A stretch of DNA of 64,000 nucleotides from Schlesneria sp. DSM 10557 (GCF_041860085.1 NZ_CP124747.1:6843001-6907000), one strand, 5' to 3'. Positions 1 through 9,821 are shown, counted from the stretch's first letter. The notes: generated from the letters alone by a model not told the origin. A program made the numbers and translations.

Positions 1-183
1 TGCCTGATGGGGCAGCTTGCTTTTGTATCGCTGAACCATGCTGACGATATTCCGTCCGTCGAGTTCGTACTGGCCGCTTTCGACAAACGTGAAATCGGTG
101 CTGCCGAGATACTCAATGGCTCGCAGCAGGGCTGCAGGCAAATGACCATACTTCGCGTGATTGCTGATGTGATCCGTAATCAT
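1..183 (-). CDS. YhcH/YjgK/YiaL family protein, N-terminal part (runs off the window)
   Basis: The minus strand from 183 down to the window edge reads as 61 codons starting MITDHISNHAKYGH and containing a YELDGRNIVSMVQRY segment. This matches the N-terminus of the YhcH/YjgK/YiaL (DUF386) cupin family, small cytosolic proteins linked to sugar acid and sialic acid catabolism. A purine-rich AAGGT lies about 8 bases before the ATG. The C-terminal half, with most of the cupin metal ligands, lies outside the window, so integrity cannot be judged. The family match rests on recognised motifs; any sugar substrate is unknown. Confidence 0.72.
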   Translation of the reverse strand, partial: MITDHISNHAKYGHLPAALLRAIEYLGSTDFTFVESGQYELDGRNIVSMVQRYKSKLPHQA

Positions 184-650
184 GATTCGACCTTGTCACC
201 CGGTTATCAGAGCCATGAATGATGCGGCATTTCGACGGCAGTTTCTCCACACTGCCCGGAACTGTCGACGTCAGTCAATTCCGGCTCATCGGTGGGGCCC
301 GCTGCGGTGCCCGAAAGAGTAGGTTGCCAACCCGACTTAATCCAGCGCAATCGTCTCCCGAAAACTTTGGTATATCCCCGAACCTCGCCTCCCTGATAGA
401 ACCCGATCAGGCATTCCGGCAGACGAGCAGGATGTTTATGGGAAGAACCGACTGCGTGAATCCGTGCGGCGAGCGGCGAATCCTGCAAGCGCCTGGCGAA
501 TGCAGACGTCTGACTGGCAGGAGACGGGAACCGGGGCTACAAGGCCGTAAAACGTCCCAATTCTCACTTGAGACAATCGACACTGTTTTGACGAGCCTGT
601 GGACTAAGAGGGATGTCCAGGCGACTTGCGGAAAAGAGGAAGGATCCAGA
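184..650. other. intergenic region between divergent genes
   Basis: This 467-base gap separates the divergent YhcH-like and SDR genes and should hold both promoters. The SDR frame stays open upstream to 219, but the extra residues look nothing like an SDR N-terminus and a better start exists at 651. I see no convincing small gene, RNA or repeat. Confidence 0.5.
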
Positions 651-1463
651 ATGGAACTGGTGGATCGCGTTGTCCTGATCACCGGGGGTGCCCGCGGGAT
701 TGGTCAGTCGTTGTGTCGGCGAATCAAGGAAGAACGGCCGAAGGGAATTGTGATCGCTGACCGTGACGAAGCAGCAGCGGCAGCTCTCGCTGCGGAACTG
801 GGGGCCGTGAGTGTCGCCTGTGATGTAGGGCGTGAAAGCGACATTCGGGCAGCGGTAGATCTGTCGCGTGCCGAATTCGGACGCATCGACGTCGTCATCT
901 CAAATGCAGGTGTCACCTCTAAGGGAGGTTTTGAGACGCCTGATGAAGACTGGACCCGACTCTGGCAGATTAACCTGATGGCGCACGTCTATCTGTCGCG
1001 CGCGACCGTCCCCGCCATGATCGAACAGGGAGGGGGAGCATTTGTCATCACGGCTTCCGCCGCTGGACTGCTGACGGAAATCGGATCGGCAGCCTATTCC
1101 GTGACTAAGCACGGAGCGGTCGCGTTCGCGGAATGGCTCTCCGTGCACTATCGGAATCGGGGTTTAAAGGTGACCTGTTTGTGTCCTGCCGGGGTTGCCA
1201 CGGAATTCCTGGACCTTGAGGACCCGGTTCATCAGTTTCTGCATTTAAGCTCGGTCACTCCCGAGCATGTGGCAGAATGCGTTCTCAATGCGATGAAGGC
1301 CGAAACATTCCTGGTGCTGCCACAACCGGAAGTCAAAGAGTTCTTCCAGTTCAAGACTCAGGACTACGATCGCTGGCTCCATAATTTCGCTCACGTCAAC
1401 ACTCGACTGCAGAAACGCCTGAACCGGGATGCGAAGACCAAACCGGCGGAAGGGAACACGTGA
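651..1463 (+). CDS. short-chain dehydrogenase/reductase (SDR)
   Basis: This is a 270-residue classical SDR, a cytosolic NAD(P)-dependent oxidoreductase. The Rossmann glycine motif TGGARGIG is near residue 12, the NAG motif appears as SNAG near residue 92, and the catalytic set is Ser136, Tyr149 and Lys153 (YSVTK). The start at 651 is chosen because MELVDRVVLITGG is a normal SDR N-terminus and GAGGAAGGA lies about 8 bases upstream. The frame is open much further upstream without homology. The C-terminus (about residues 220-270) is charged and gives no clue to the substrate. The gene converges on the porin gene with a 31-base gap. The family is certain and the reaction unknown. Confidence 0.88.
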   Translation: MELVDRVVLITGGARGIGQSLCRRIKEERPKGIVIADRDEAAAAALAAELGAVSVACDVGRESDIRAAVDLSRAEFGRIDVVISNAGVTSKGGFETPDEDWTRLWQINLMAHVYLSRATVPAMIEQGGGAFVITASAAGLLTEIGSAAYSVTKHGAVAFAEWLSVHYRNRGLKVTCLCPAGVATEFLDLEDPVHQFLHLSSVTPEHVAECVLNAMKAETFLVLPQPEVKEFFQFKTQDYDRWLHNFAHVNTRLQKRLNRDAKTKPAEGNT

Positions 1464-1494
1464 TCGTACCGGCGGCGCGCCAGCAGCCCAAGTT

Positions 1495-3372
1495 CTAAAA
1501 GTAGAGCTGCGACCGGATCCAGAAAAGGTCGTTCGATTGAGTGACCCCTCCCTTCCCTGTTGTCACGGGGGTCGCGAACATGGCATGTTCCCAGTCAAAA
1601 TAGATTTTGACGAACTTATTGATGTACCAGTTGACTCCGACATCCACCAGCCGGGCCTGATTTGTCCAGAGCTTCGGGTCGGCGAGTCCCTCGGTGAAGA
1701 CTCGCTGATCGAGTGTCATCTCACTGTAGCGCGCGGTGGGCTCGAATGCACCAAATCCAACTCGGCCGGGACGCAGGTCGAAGGGGTGGATGGGATCGAC
1801 GAGTGTCCGGTCACGAATTGTCTCGCCTGTGATCAAGTACCCTGCCTGCGCAAACCAACCGCTGACGGGAATCCGGCTCCGCGACCCTGTGGCGGTGGCG
1901 TAACTTTCAGATCCCCCTTCATAGGCACCGAGCAGGGTCAGTCCACCGTAGTACCAGGCCGAATGCACTTCCCACAACGCGCGTGATCCATGCTCGGTCA
2001 CGCCAGGAGTGAAGGCGAGGAAGGGAAGACTTGCGAAGTTGACTGCGCCACTGTCTCCAAACGCGGCAGCCGTCGGGGCGTTATTTGTCCGCAACGCGGT
2101 CGGTGCTGTCGGCTGATTCTCGTAACCTGCGTTGACCGAACCTCCAAACTGAAGGTCGCGTAAAGCGAAGCCGCGATCTTCGTTATAAAAAGGCTTGAGG
2201 TTCACAAAGGCCATCATGTCCTGCAGGTTGTGGAAGGGCTGGTAACCGTTTCGCTGCGTATTAAACGTTCCGACGGCGTATTCCACGCGATTCTCAGCGG
2301 CTGTCCCCCAAATCATTGCCCCGAAACGCCGTTGACCCTCATAGTTGGTCGCGAAGAGGGATCGTTCTGGAGCAAGCAGATCCCAGATGTGAATGCGGTA
2401 CCATTCATACGTGAACGGCGTCTTGTAGCGACCTATTCGGACCTGGAATGCAGGGTCATAATTGAAGTTTAAATACGCATCGAGCAGGCCGACGCTGTCG
2501 TACGTCTGCTGAAACGAGAATTCGTACTGGATTGGCTTTGACAGGTTCCCCTCGAGATAGAATCGAGAGCGGGGATTATAGATGCCGTCGCTGGCGATTC
2601 CTCCGGGAACGGGGTCGGAAAACACTTTGCCGTCAACTTGAACCATGCCTCGCACGCCAAAGCTGTACTCTCCGTCTTCAGTGACGAACTTGAAGCCGTC
2701 TCCATCGAAGTCGTAGTAAGGCTTCAGCGTAAGTTTCCCGAGGTGCCGATTTCCGACTTCCTGGGCTCGACCGGTCGTCGTCGGGTCGCCCCCTGCTGCT
2801 TTCGATCCCCCTCCCGCCGCAGGAGGACTCTCTTCACCGTGGTGGCCGAAGGGGTTGGTGTAACCGATGTGTTCAAGCTCCGTTGGGCGATGCGTCCCAT
2901 CGTAGTGGAATGGATGGGGAACAGGCCCGGAAGGTTCGAGCAAGCCTGTTTCAGGTTGGAGAATCCGAAGATCCTGACTGGGAATTTCCAGCGGATCGCG
3001 GTCCTTCTGAACGGCGAAGGAGGAAGGGTTTACGCGGTTGCTGAGCCGTTGATTTTCGCGAAGGAGTTCTTCGTTCTGCCGGGCCAGAATATCGACCCGC
3101 CGTTCCAGCCCCCGGAGCATTTCAGCAAACTCGTCGAATGTCTCGGCTGAAACCGGCGTGATATCACTTCGTCGAGGTGGAGTACGAACAGGCGCGGGGG
3201 AAGACTGAGCCAGGGCGGTCGAAACGGCGTCTGTGAACAGAAATCCCAGCATTAGAAGGATCGATGGCCGGGCTGCCAGGCGGAGTAACCTCGTTAGGGT
3301 GGACGGGCCCTGCTGCCGCAGCTTCCGAGACGACTCGTCACGCGTACCGAGGGCGAATGGCTCATACATCAT
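1495..3372 (-). CDS. OprO/OprP-type outer-membrane porin
   Basis: The product of about 625 residues has a basic N-terminus and a hydrophobic stretch (SILLMLGFLF) ending at a likely signal peptidase site after STALA. Next comes a heptad-rich coiled coil (FAEMLRGLERRVDILARQNE and following), then a Pro/Gly-rich linker. The long C-terminal domain has alternating aromatic strands such as YSFGVRGMVQVDG, FYLEGNLSKPIQYEFSFQQT and VDVGVNWYINKFVKIYFDWE. This is the layout of planctomycete phosphate-selective-porin-like proteins (OprO/OprP family), with the coiled coil probably used for trimerisation or peptidoglycan contact. The protein is expected in the outer membrane as a beta-barrel; the solute is not predictable. 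The start is uncertain: a GTG at 3426, an ATG at 3387 and adjacent ATGs at 3372 and 3369 are all in frame, none with a strong ribosome binding site. Confidence 0.85.
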   Translation of the reverse strand: MMYEPFALGTRDESSRKLRQQGPSTLTRLLRLAARPSILLMLGFLFTDAVSTALAQSSPAPVRTPPRRSDITPVSAETFDEFAEMLRGLERRVDILARQNEELLRENQRLSNRVNPSSFAVQKDRDPLEIPSQDLRILQPETGLLEPSGPVPHPFHYDGTHRPTELEHIGYTNPFGHHGEESPPAAGGGSKAAGGDPTTTGRAQEVGNRHLGKLTLKPYYDFDGDGFKFVTEDGEYSFGVRGMVQVDGKVFSDPVPGGIASDGIYNPRSRFYLEGNLSKPIQYEFSFQQTYDSVGLLDAYLNFNYDPAFQVRIGRYKTPFTYEWYRIHIWDLLAPERSLFATNYEGQRRFGAMIWGTAAENRVEYAVGTFNTQRNGYQPFHNLQDMMAFVNLKPFYNEDRGFALRDLQFGGSVNAGYENQPTAPTALRTNNAPTAAAFGDSGAVNFASLPFLAFTPGVTEHGSRALWEVHSAWYYGGLTLLGAYEGGSESYATATGSRSRIPVSGWFAQAGYLITGETIRDRTLVDPIHPFDLRPGRVGFGAFEPTARYSEMTLDQRVFTEGLADPKLWTNQARLVDVGVNWYINKFVKIYFDWEHAMFATPVTTGKGGVTQSNDLFWIRSQLYF

Positions 3373-3814
3373 GGCACTTTCGAACATGTTTCCGAAGCAG
3401 GGCAACGGGGGCCCTGTCGTGATCACGAACTCGTCTTGGCGATGAGCAACATGGTGTCCGAGCGGTGCGCTTACTCGACGTTTATTCTGGCGAGGGACAG
3501 CTGAGCGGCATTTGATAGTGTTGGTTATCGGCTGTTAAGATGTACCAATTGTAATGAATTTGACGGGCACCTGGGGAATTCGGTAGATCGACTGTACTTT
3601 GGTGCGGCAATCGACCATCTTCCGCGGGACCGGTCTTAGATGCACACTGTGAGATCGCCGAATGGAACGAGGCAAACGGAAATTTCTCGTTGCCGGGGCT
3701 CTGTTCCCACACGCCTCCGAGGAAGTTGGGCGACTTGCTCGTCACAGAATCGTACCGCAACGCTGAACGACGGGCGGCTCCTACTCGGGTACTCAACAAC
3801 TTCGAAAGATTGAC
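3373..3814. other. divergent intergenic region
   Basis: This gap between the porin and the MnmE-like GTPase gene should hold both promoters. Part of it may be the 5' end of the porin gene if the GTG at 3426 is used. I see no conserved ORF or RNA. Confidence 0.4.
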
Positions 3815-4993
3815 GTGACTGACATCGACGGTTACTCGAGACCTGCAACTCGACGCACGGCGGCCCGATTAACGCCGGGGGGGCGAGGGGCGGTGGCGAC
3901 GATTCGAGTTGCAGAGGGACTTGGCCCCGAGGAGCGGGGAGCGGAATTCCAGCGAATCGACTCCCTGTTCGAAGCGGCGAATGGGGTGGCTTTGAGCCAG
4001 CAACCGCTGAGGAAAATCGCCTTCGGACTCTGGGGGCATTCGCACCGCGAAGACCTGATTGTCTGTCGGGTCTCGGCTGACCTGCTGGAAATCCACTGTC
4101 ATGGAGGCGATTCTGCGGTGGAACGGATCCTGAAGGATCTTGAAGAAGCGACGTATCAGGTCGTCGATTGGCAAACACAACTCACACTTTCCGACGACAT
4201 TCTGCAGGCCGAGTGCCAGGAAACGCTGAGCCGCACCACCACCTGGCGAACGACGCAAATTGCGCTTGAGCAGGCAGGCGGTCTTTTGCGGCAGGCGTTT
4301 CAGGAACTGGTCTGGTCGACTGATGAGGCCACGCTGCTCAGTCGTTTGGATAACTTGATCCGCTGGTCAAACTTCGGGCTGCATCTGTCAAACCCCTGGA
4401 ACATTGTACTGACCGGGCGACCGAACGTCGGCAAGTCGAGTCTGATTAATGCATTGCTGGGCTACGAACGAGCCATCGTTTTCGACCAGCCCGGAACAAC
4501 ACGTGATGTTGTTACCGGCGAAACCGCCTTTGAGGGATGGCCGGTCGTTCTCGCGGATACAGCGGGGATTCGGCAAGATGCTCACGCGTTGGAGTCTCAG
4601 GGAATCGCTTTGGCCCAGGCCCGCTTGCGCACGGCCGACCTGCAAATCGTTCTGCTGGATCTCAGTCAGGCCCCGACCCAGGACGATTTCGAGTTATTGC
4701 GCCAGTGGCCGGAGGCTTTGGTCGTTGCAAATAAGGCTGATCTCTCGGCGCAGTGGGATGAGGCGCTGCCGGAGAACGTGTTACAGGTCTCCGCGAAGCG
4801 AGGTCAAGGACTTGCCGAGTTGCAGAGTGAGATTGTCAGACGCTTGGTGCCCGAGGTTCCTCCGACCGGAACCGCGGTTCCGCTCAACCCTCGTCAAGTT
4901 GCCATCCTCCAACAGGCCCGTAGCGCCGGTGAGATGACCGCCCGCCGAGCAGTGCTCAGCAAGCTCCTTCACGGCGGACGTGACCTCGTGTAG
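3815..4993 (+). CDS. MnmE-like (TrmE-like) GTPase lacking the C-terminal Cys motif
   Basis: The 392-residue protein has an MnmE-like N-terminal domain: a PGGRGAVATIRV strand as in the MnmE start, and HCHGG at the formyl-folate region. A G domain follows, with G1 GRPNVGKSS, G2 GTTRD, G3 DTAG, G4 NKAD and a SAK G5. In true MnmE the G domain is inserted in a helical domain that ends with a Cys-containing CIGK motif needed for tRNA wobble-uridine modification. Here the protein stops about 30 residues after the G domain (LLHGGRDLV), and normal MnmE is about 450 residues. It therefore looks like an MnmE paralogue without the canonical catalytic end. It could still bind GTP and folate. The start is a GTG with AAAG upstream; an upstream start is possible but has no homology support. 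Confidence 0.8.
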   Translation: MTDIDGYSRPATRRTAARLTPGGRGAVATIRVAEGLGPEERGAEFQRIDSLFEAANGVALSQQPLRKIAFGLWGHSHREDLIVCRVSADLLEIHCHGGDSAVERILKDLEEATYQVVDWQTQLTLSDDILQAECQETLSRTTTWRTTQIALEQAGGLLRQAFQELVWSTDEATLLSRLDNLIRWSNFGLHLSNPWNIVLTGRPNVGKSSLINALLGYERAIVFDQPGTTRDVVTGETAFEGWPVVLADTAGIRQDAHALESQGIALAQARLRTADLQIVLLDLSQAPTQDDFELLRQWPEALVVANKADLSAQWDEALPENVLQVSAKRGQGLAELQSEIVRRLVPEVPPTGTAVPLNPRQVAILQQARSAGEMTARRAVLSKLLHGGRDLV

Positions 4994-5082
4994 CGGGCGG
5001 TGGCCCTCAAGTGTCTGTCTCCTTAGGGCTGCGGCCGCAGAAGTGGATCACGGTGGTCGTCGCCGATGCGATTCCTTTTACG

Positions 5083-5131
5083 GAAAAGAAAAAGGCAGCA
5101 GCCACTTCTGCGAAACAAAGTGACTGCTGCC
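5083..5131 (-). terminator. rho-independent terminator of the acidic protein gene
   Basis: On the minus strand a 13-bp stem (GGCAGCAGTCACT pairing with AGTGGCTGCTGCC, one mismatch or G-U) with an 11-base loop is followed by TTTTTCTTTT. It lies 33 bases past the stop codon at 5164. Confidence 0.85.
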
Positions 5132-5163
5132 GGACGGGAGAGGCCTGTTACGGGCCAGATCGA

Positions 5164-5595
5164 CTATCGGGGTCGGTTGATACGTCCTTGTTGTTTTCCG
5201 TAACACCAACCGCGACGGACCGCGTTTCGGCTGCATTCCCAGTCCGATTCATCGCGCCATTCGCTGCGAAGATTCTCTTCCAGCTCATCATCCCATTCTT
5301 CGTCGCCGTCGAAGTGGCGACTTGCTGCGTAGCCATATCGATATGCCGATTCATCGTCGTCGCTGTAGATGTCGTTTTCCGAATCGGGTCTGGTCTTTGT
5401 ATTGCCGGGGGGAATTGGCTGGTTTCCCGTCGCTTGTCCCACCGTGTCACCGACTTCCTGATTAAGATCAGGCTCATCCGCACCGAAATCGTGCTTGGTT
5501 TGCGTCCAGTCGCGCTGGAAGGCTGCCTTCACCTTTGACCAAGCGGTGTCGTCTTCGTCCGTGTACCAGGAAGGACGTGTGCTCGTAGATGCCAT
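5164..5595 (-). CDS. acidic stress-type conserved hypothetical protein
   Basis: The 143-residue, strongly acidic soluble protein has no signal peptide or membrane segment. Its N-terminus carries a WYTDEDDTAW segment, then a helix KVKAAFQRDWTQTKHDFG and a DLNQEVGDTVGQA segment. The C-terminal half has AYRYGYAASRHF, WDDELEENLRSEW and a basic end. I recognise this as a widespread uncharacterised small protein often found near general stress genes in many phyla; no biochemical role is known to me. An AGGAG sits 7 bases before the ATG, and a strong terminator closes the transcript, so it is a monocistronic gene. A stress role is inference from family habit and from the similar small protein at 9848..10084. 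Confidence 0.8.
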   Translation of the reverse strand: MASTSTRPSWYTDEDDTAWSKVKAAFQRDWTQTKHDFGADEPDLNQEVGDTVGQATGNQPIPPGNTKTRPDSENDIYSDDDESAYRYGYAASRHFDGDEEWDDELEENLRSEWRDESDWECSRNAVRRGWCYGKQQGRINRPR

Positions 5596-6236
5596 GGTCA
5601 GTTCTCCTGAAAGATTTGGTTTCAGTTCGTTTCCATCAGAAAGGAATCAGCATTCGCCATACCCTCGTCTGCCAGTCCTGCAAGCTCGTCTCTGGTTGAG
5701 CTGAAAAGATCCCCGCCTCAAGCAGAAAACGTCGAACGAAGGGGAAGTGGGCAGGTGCTATAGCGACGGCCAATTCGCGGACGGGTCGCGCTCGCCCCTC
5801 GTCTGCATCGTTGGCCTGCTGGGGACAACCGGGTCGCAAACAATATGCCGTAATTCAAAAGCAGGAGGGGTAACAATCGGCCTCGTGAGGGCAATGCCGG
5901 CCTCCCGGGAATCGGGCGCCAGCTATTCACGGCGCGAAATATGCTTCACGCGTGTGAGGGTCGGAAAACTGGTCTGGGCAATGCGCTACCTGAAAGAGCC
6001 GCGGGTGACGTATTTTCAGCCAACGAATCGGATTCATATCGGATTCATGAAGTTGCTCATTGTGAAGGTATTCACGCGATAAGTGGAATTTCTCGCCCAG
6101 TGGCGTCGGATGGGCGGCCCGCGAAACGTTCTCGCGTTCTAAAATCAATGAGCCAGACGCCGAAATGGGAAATCAAAAAATAGATACTGATTCGGCGAAA
6201 CGAAATTATTAAGGTGTCCTTATTGCGACCAAGCTG
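5596..6236. other. intergenic region without recognised gene
   Basis: This 640-base gap separates the acidic protein gene and the sensor kinase gene, which diverge. Overlapping ORFs occur on both strands, but none has a plausible start, composition or homology. The last 100 bases before the kinase are AT-rich and may carry its promoter. Confidence 0.4.
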
Positions 6237-9200
6237 TTGGCAAATCCACCAGTTCTTCAGAAACATCGCATTGAGACTCGTTATGATCGGTCAGAATGCG
6301 ACGTGGAACCTAATTCACCCAAGGACACCGTGAGCGTTTCGGACACTAATCTCAAATTCGACGCTTTGCAGCGTAGCGAAGAACGGTATCGGGCGCTCGT
6401 TGATGCGACAGCACAGATCGTCTGGTCCTGGACTCCCCATGGCGAAGACACCGGCTTCGCGCAGTCCCGGAAGTGGTGGGCAGAGGTGACTGGCCAGTCG
6501 GTGGAGGACCAGCAGGCCAGTCGCGAGTCCTGGCTGAGGGTGGTCCACCCCGCAGATCGAGACGGGGCCGCCCAGGCGTGGGCAAACGCGATCGAAACCA
6601 ACAGCTTATATGACTCGACATTCCGAATTCAGGATCAATCCGGCCAGTGGCGTTTCATCCGTGCGCGTGGCGTGCCAATTCGCGATTCGGCGGGAGCAGT
6701 TTGGGAATGGGTCGGCACGTTGGAAGACGTGACCATTCAGCGGAACGCAATCGCCGAACGGGAGCGTCTGCTCGCCGTTGCGGAATCAGAACGGCGGAGG
6801 CTCGAAGAAGTCTTTCAGCATGCTCCCTCCCTGATGGCCGTTTTGCGGGGCCCCGATCACACCTTCGAACGTGTGAACGATCAGTGCATGGGGATCATCG
6901 GTGGCCGAGATATCCTGGGTAAGTCTGTCCGCGAGGCGTTCCCGGAAGTGCATGGCCAAGGGTACTTCGAGATTCTGGACGAAGTTTACCGGACTGGTCA
7001 GCCTTACGCCCGTGCGAATTCCCGACTGAGTCTGCAAAGTGACGGTGAGATTCAAAACAGAGAGCTTCACTTCGTCTTTCAGCCCACGTTTGACGCCGGT
7101 GGGAACGTCACAGGGGTGATCGTCCAGGGGATTGATCTGACCGAACAGCGGCGCGCCGAAGCGAATCTTGCGAAGCTGACCACAGAGTCGGAATGGCAGA
7201 GAAAGGTGTACGAAACCGTCTTGTCCCACACGGCCGACTTCGTATACCTGTTTGATCTCCGAGGGCGATTCACCTACGTAAACCTACCCTTGCTGGAACT
7301 GTGGGGGATAACGCTTTCCGAAGCTGTCGGATGTAATTTCCACGACCTCAATTATCCGCGAGACCTTGCCGAGAAGCTGCAGTCCCAGATCGAGGCTGTC
7401 ATCCGGACGGGAGAGTCCCTGAAGGACGAAACCCTCTACACAAGCCCTTCGGGCGCGACGGGTTGTTACGAATACATCTTTGTTCCGGTCTTGGATGAGG
7501 ATGGTTCTGTCAAGGCGGTCGCGGGTTCGACGCGCGACGTCTCGGAACGGAAACGGGCAGAAGAACGTCTGCGGGCGAGCGAACAACGCTATCGCGCCCT
7601 GGTCAATGCCACGTCGGATGTCTTGTATTCGATGACGGGCGACTGGTCGGAAATGCAGCCGATCGACGGACGGGGGTTCCTGGCCAGCTCAGACAGGCCA
7701 GTCAAGCAATGGATGGCACAAATCGTTCCCGAATTTGAGCACGAGCGGCTTCAAGCAAGTATCAAACAGGCCATCCTGAATAAGACGACGTTCGAACTGG
7801 AACACCAGGTGATTCTGGTAGACGGGACACTGGGCTGGACATTCTCTCGCGCCGTTCCCATCCTCAGTTCCGACGGGGCGATTATGGAATGGTTCGGCAC
7901 GGCCAGCGACATAACCCGTCGCAAGCGAGCCGAATTCGCTCTGAACGACATTCGCTCGCGAATGGAAGCCGCATTAAAGGCCGGGGCGATTGGTACGTGG
8001 AGCTGGGATATCCCGGCGGACCGCGTTTTCGGAGATATCAGTCTGGCACGCATGTTTTCCGTGGGGCCGGAAGTCATCAACGGCGAGCCACTCGCGGATC
8101 TCGTCCACTCCATTCATCCACAGGATCGAGAGCGAGTCCGCCAGGCGATCGTGGAAGCGGTGCGGGAAGGAAACCAGTACGAAGCCGAGTACCGCTTGCG
8201 TCGTCCGGATGGTTCGTGGCGATGGGTGACAGCGCGCGGACAGGTTGAAAGGAACGAAGCAGGTGAGGCCGTACGGCTTCCCGGGGTGGTGATCGACGTG
8301 ACTGACTGGAAGCGAGCCGAAGAACGTCTGTCACGGGTGACCGAAGAGTCTGAGCGTCGCAAGCGTCTGTACGAGGGGATTCTCAGCAGCACTCCCGACC
8401 TGGCTTACGTGTTCGATCTGCAGCACCGCTTCACGTACGCCAATGAATCACTGCTCAAGTTGTGGGGCAAGACCTGGGACGAGGCGATCGGAAAAACGTG
8501 TCTGCAAGTCGGGTTCGAACCCGAGCATGCCGCCATGCACGATCGGGAAATCGAAGAGGTCAAACGGTCCAGGACGACAATCCGTGGCGTCGTACCCTTC
8601 GAAGGGGTCTACGGTCGCCGCATGTACGAGTACATTTTCGTCCCTGTGATCGGTACCAAAGGAGAAGTGGAAGCGGTCGCAGGAACAACGCGCGATGTCA
8701 CCGAGCGGATGGAATCCGAAGCGGCCTTGCGGGAAGCTGACCGAAAGAAAGATGACTTTCTTGCTCTTCTGGCACATGAGCTGAGAAATCCGCTCGCCCC
8801 GATTCGCAACGGACTTCAGGTGATGCGCCTGGCCGAAGGGAAACCGGAGATCGTTTCGCAGGCGCGGGAGATGATGGATCGACAGCTCTCCCACATGATC
8901 CGGCTGGTCGACGACCTGCTGGATATCTCGCGCATCACGCGGAACAAAATGGAGCTGCGACGCAGCCGAGTCTCCTTGAAAGAGATCATCAGTCATGCCG
9001 TCGAAGCATCAATGCCCGCCATCCATGAATCCGAGCACCAACTGATCGTGCAGGATCTCGGCGAGTCCGTCATGCTGGAGGCTGACCTGACGAGACTTGC
9101 CCAGGTCCTTTCGAATCTTCTCTTGAATAGCGCAAAATATACTCCGCGAGGAGGAACAATCTGGCTGACGGCCGAACAGTCAGATAACGAAGCGATCATC

Positions 9201-9821
9201 TCTGTACGTGACACAGGAATTGGAATCCCGGCGGCGGCGCTGCCGACAATTTTCGATATGTTCAGTCAAGTGGATCGGAGCGTCGAACGCAATATGGGTG
9301 GACTTGGAATTGGACTCGCACTGGTAAGGGGATTCGTTGAAATGCACGGAGGGAGAGTAACAGCCGAGAGCGCTGAGGGTTCTGGCAGCACGTTTACCGT
9401 TCATCTACCGAAGGTGACAGAGAATTCGGCCAGAAATGCAATGACGGATGCCAGTGCGGGATCAGGTCGAACTCGCCGAAGGATTCTGGTCGTCGATGAC
9501 AATCAAGATGGGGCACAGTCCATGGCCATGATGCTGCGCATCATGGGAGACGATGTGGAAGTGGCTCATGATGGTATCGAAGCGGTCGCTAAGGCAGAAC
9601 AATTCTCGCCGGATGTGATCCTGATGGACATCGGACTGCCTCGTATGAATGGCCTGGACGCCACCCGGAAAATCCGTGAAGCCGACTGGGGAAAATCGAT
9701 CCGGATTTTTGCACTGACCGGCTGGGGGCAAGAGAGCGATCGAGAACAGTCTCGACAAGCGGGGTGCAATGGCCATCTGGTCAAGCCGGTCAACCTCACC
9801 GACCTGGAAAAATTGCTCTGA
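6237..9821 (+). CDS. multi-PAS hybrid sensor histidine kinase with receiver domain
   Basis: The 1194-residue protein has about six PAS/PAC units (roughly residues 45-165, 185-305, 320-440, 445-570, 575-695 and 700-825). Several end in the PAC signature, for example GTLEDVTIQR, GSTRDVSERK and GTTRDVTERM. Then come a HisKA domain with the phosphorylated His847 in LLAHELRNPL, and a HATPase domain with an NLLLNSAKYTPRGG N-box, DTGIGIP and a GGLGIGLALV G-box. A C-terminal receiver has acidic VVDDN, phospho-acceptor Asp1131 in ILMDIGLPRMNG and a VKP lysine. There is no transmembrane segment, so it is a soluble sensor, perhaps of redox, light or ligands. There is no output domain or adjacent response regulator, so phosphotransfer likely goes to a distant partner. 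The TTG start at 6237 is weak; a GTG at 6330 with AAGGA upstream is an alternative. Confidence 0.92.
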   Translation: MANPPVLQKHRIETRYDRSECDVEPNSPKDTVSVSDTNLKFDALQRSEERYRALVDATAQIVWSWTPHGEDTGFAQSRKWWAEVTGQSVEDQQASRESWLRVVHPADRDGAAQAWANAIETNSLYDSTFRIQDQSGQWRFIRARGVPIRDSAGAVWEWVGTLEDVTIQRNAIAERERLLAVAESERRRLEEVFQHAPSLMAVLRGPDHTFERVNDQCMGIIGGRDILGKSVREAFPEVHGQGYFEILDEVYRTGQPYARANSRLSLQSDGEIQNRELHFVFQPTFDAGGNVTGVIVQGIDLTEQRRAEANLAKLTTESEWQRKVYETVLSHTADFVYLFDLRGRFTYVNLPLLELWGITLSEAVGCNFHDLNYPRDLAEKLQSQIEAVIRTGESLKDETLYTSPSGATGCYEYIFVPVLDEDGSVKAVAGSTRDVSERKRAEERLRASEQRYRALVNATSDVLYSMTGDWSEMQPIDGRGFLASSDRPVKQWMAQIVPEFEHERLQASIKQAILNKTTFELEHQVILVDGTLGWTFSRAVPILSSDGAIMEWFGTASDITRRKRAEFALNDIRSRMEAALKAGAIGTWSWDIPADRVFGDISLARMFSVGPEVINGEPLADLVHSIHPQDRERVRQAIVEAVREGNQYEAEYRLRRPDGSWRWVTARGQVERNEAGEAVRLPGVVIDVTDWKRAEERLSRVTEESERRKRLYEGILSSTPDLAYVFDLQHRFTYANESLLKLWGKTWDEAIGKTCLQVGFEPEHAAMHDREIEEVKRSRTTIRGVVPFEGVYGRRMYEYIFVPVIGTKGEVEAVAGTTRDVTERMESEAALREADRKKDDFLALLAHELRNPLAPIRNGLQVMRLAEGKPEIVSQAREMMDRQLSHMIRLVDDLLDISRITRNKMELRRSRVSLKEIISHAVEASMPAIHESEHQLIVQDLGESVMLEADLTRLAQVLSNLLLNSAKYTPRGGTIWLTAEQSDNEAIISVRDTGIGIPAAALPTIFDMFSQVDRSVERNMGGLGIGLALVRGFVEMHGGRVTAESAEGSGSTFTVHLPKVTENSARNAMTDASAGSGRTRRRILVVDDNQDGAQSMAMMLRIMGDDVEVAHDGIEAVAKAEQFSPDVILMDIGLPRMNGLDATRKIREADWGKSIRIFALTGWGQESDREQSRQAGCNGHLVKPVNLTDLEKLL

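Noticed and set aside
219-650. Long open frame upstream of the SDR start
   Set aside because: The extra 144 residues do not resemble any SDR N-terminus, and a ribosome binding site and typical start exist at 651.
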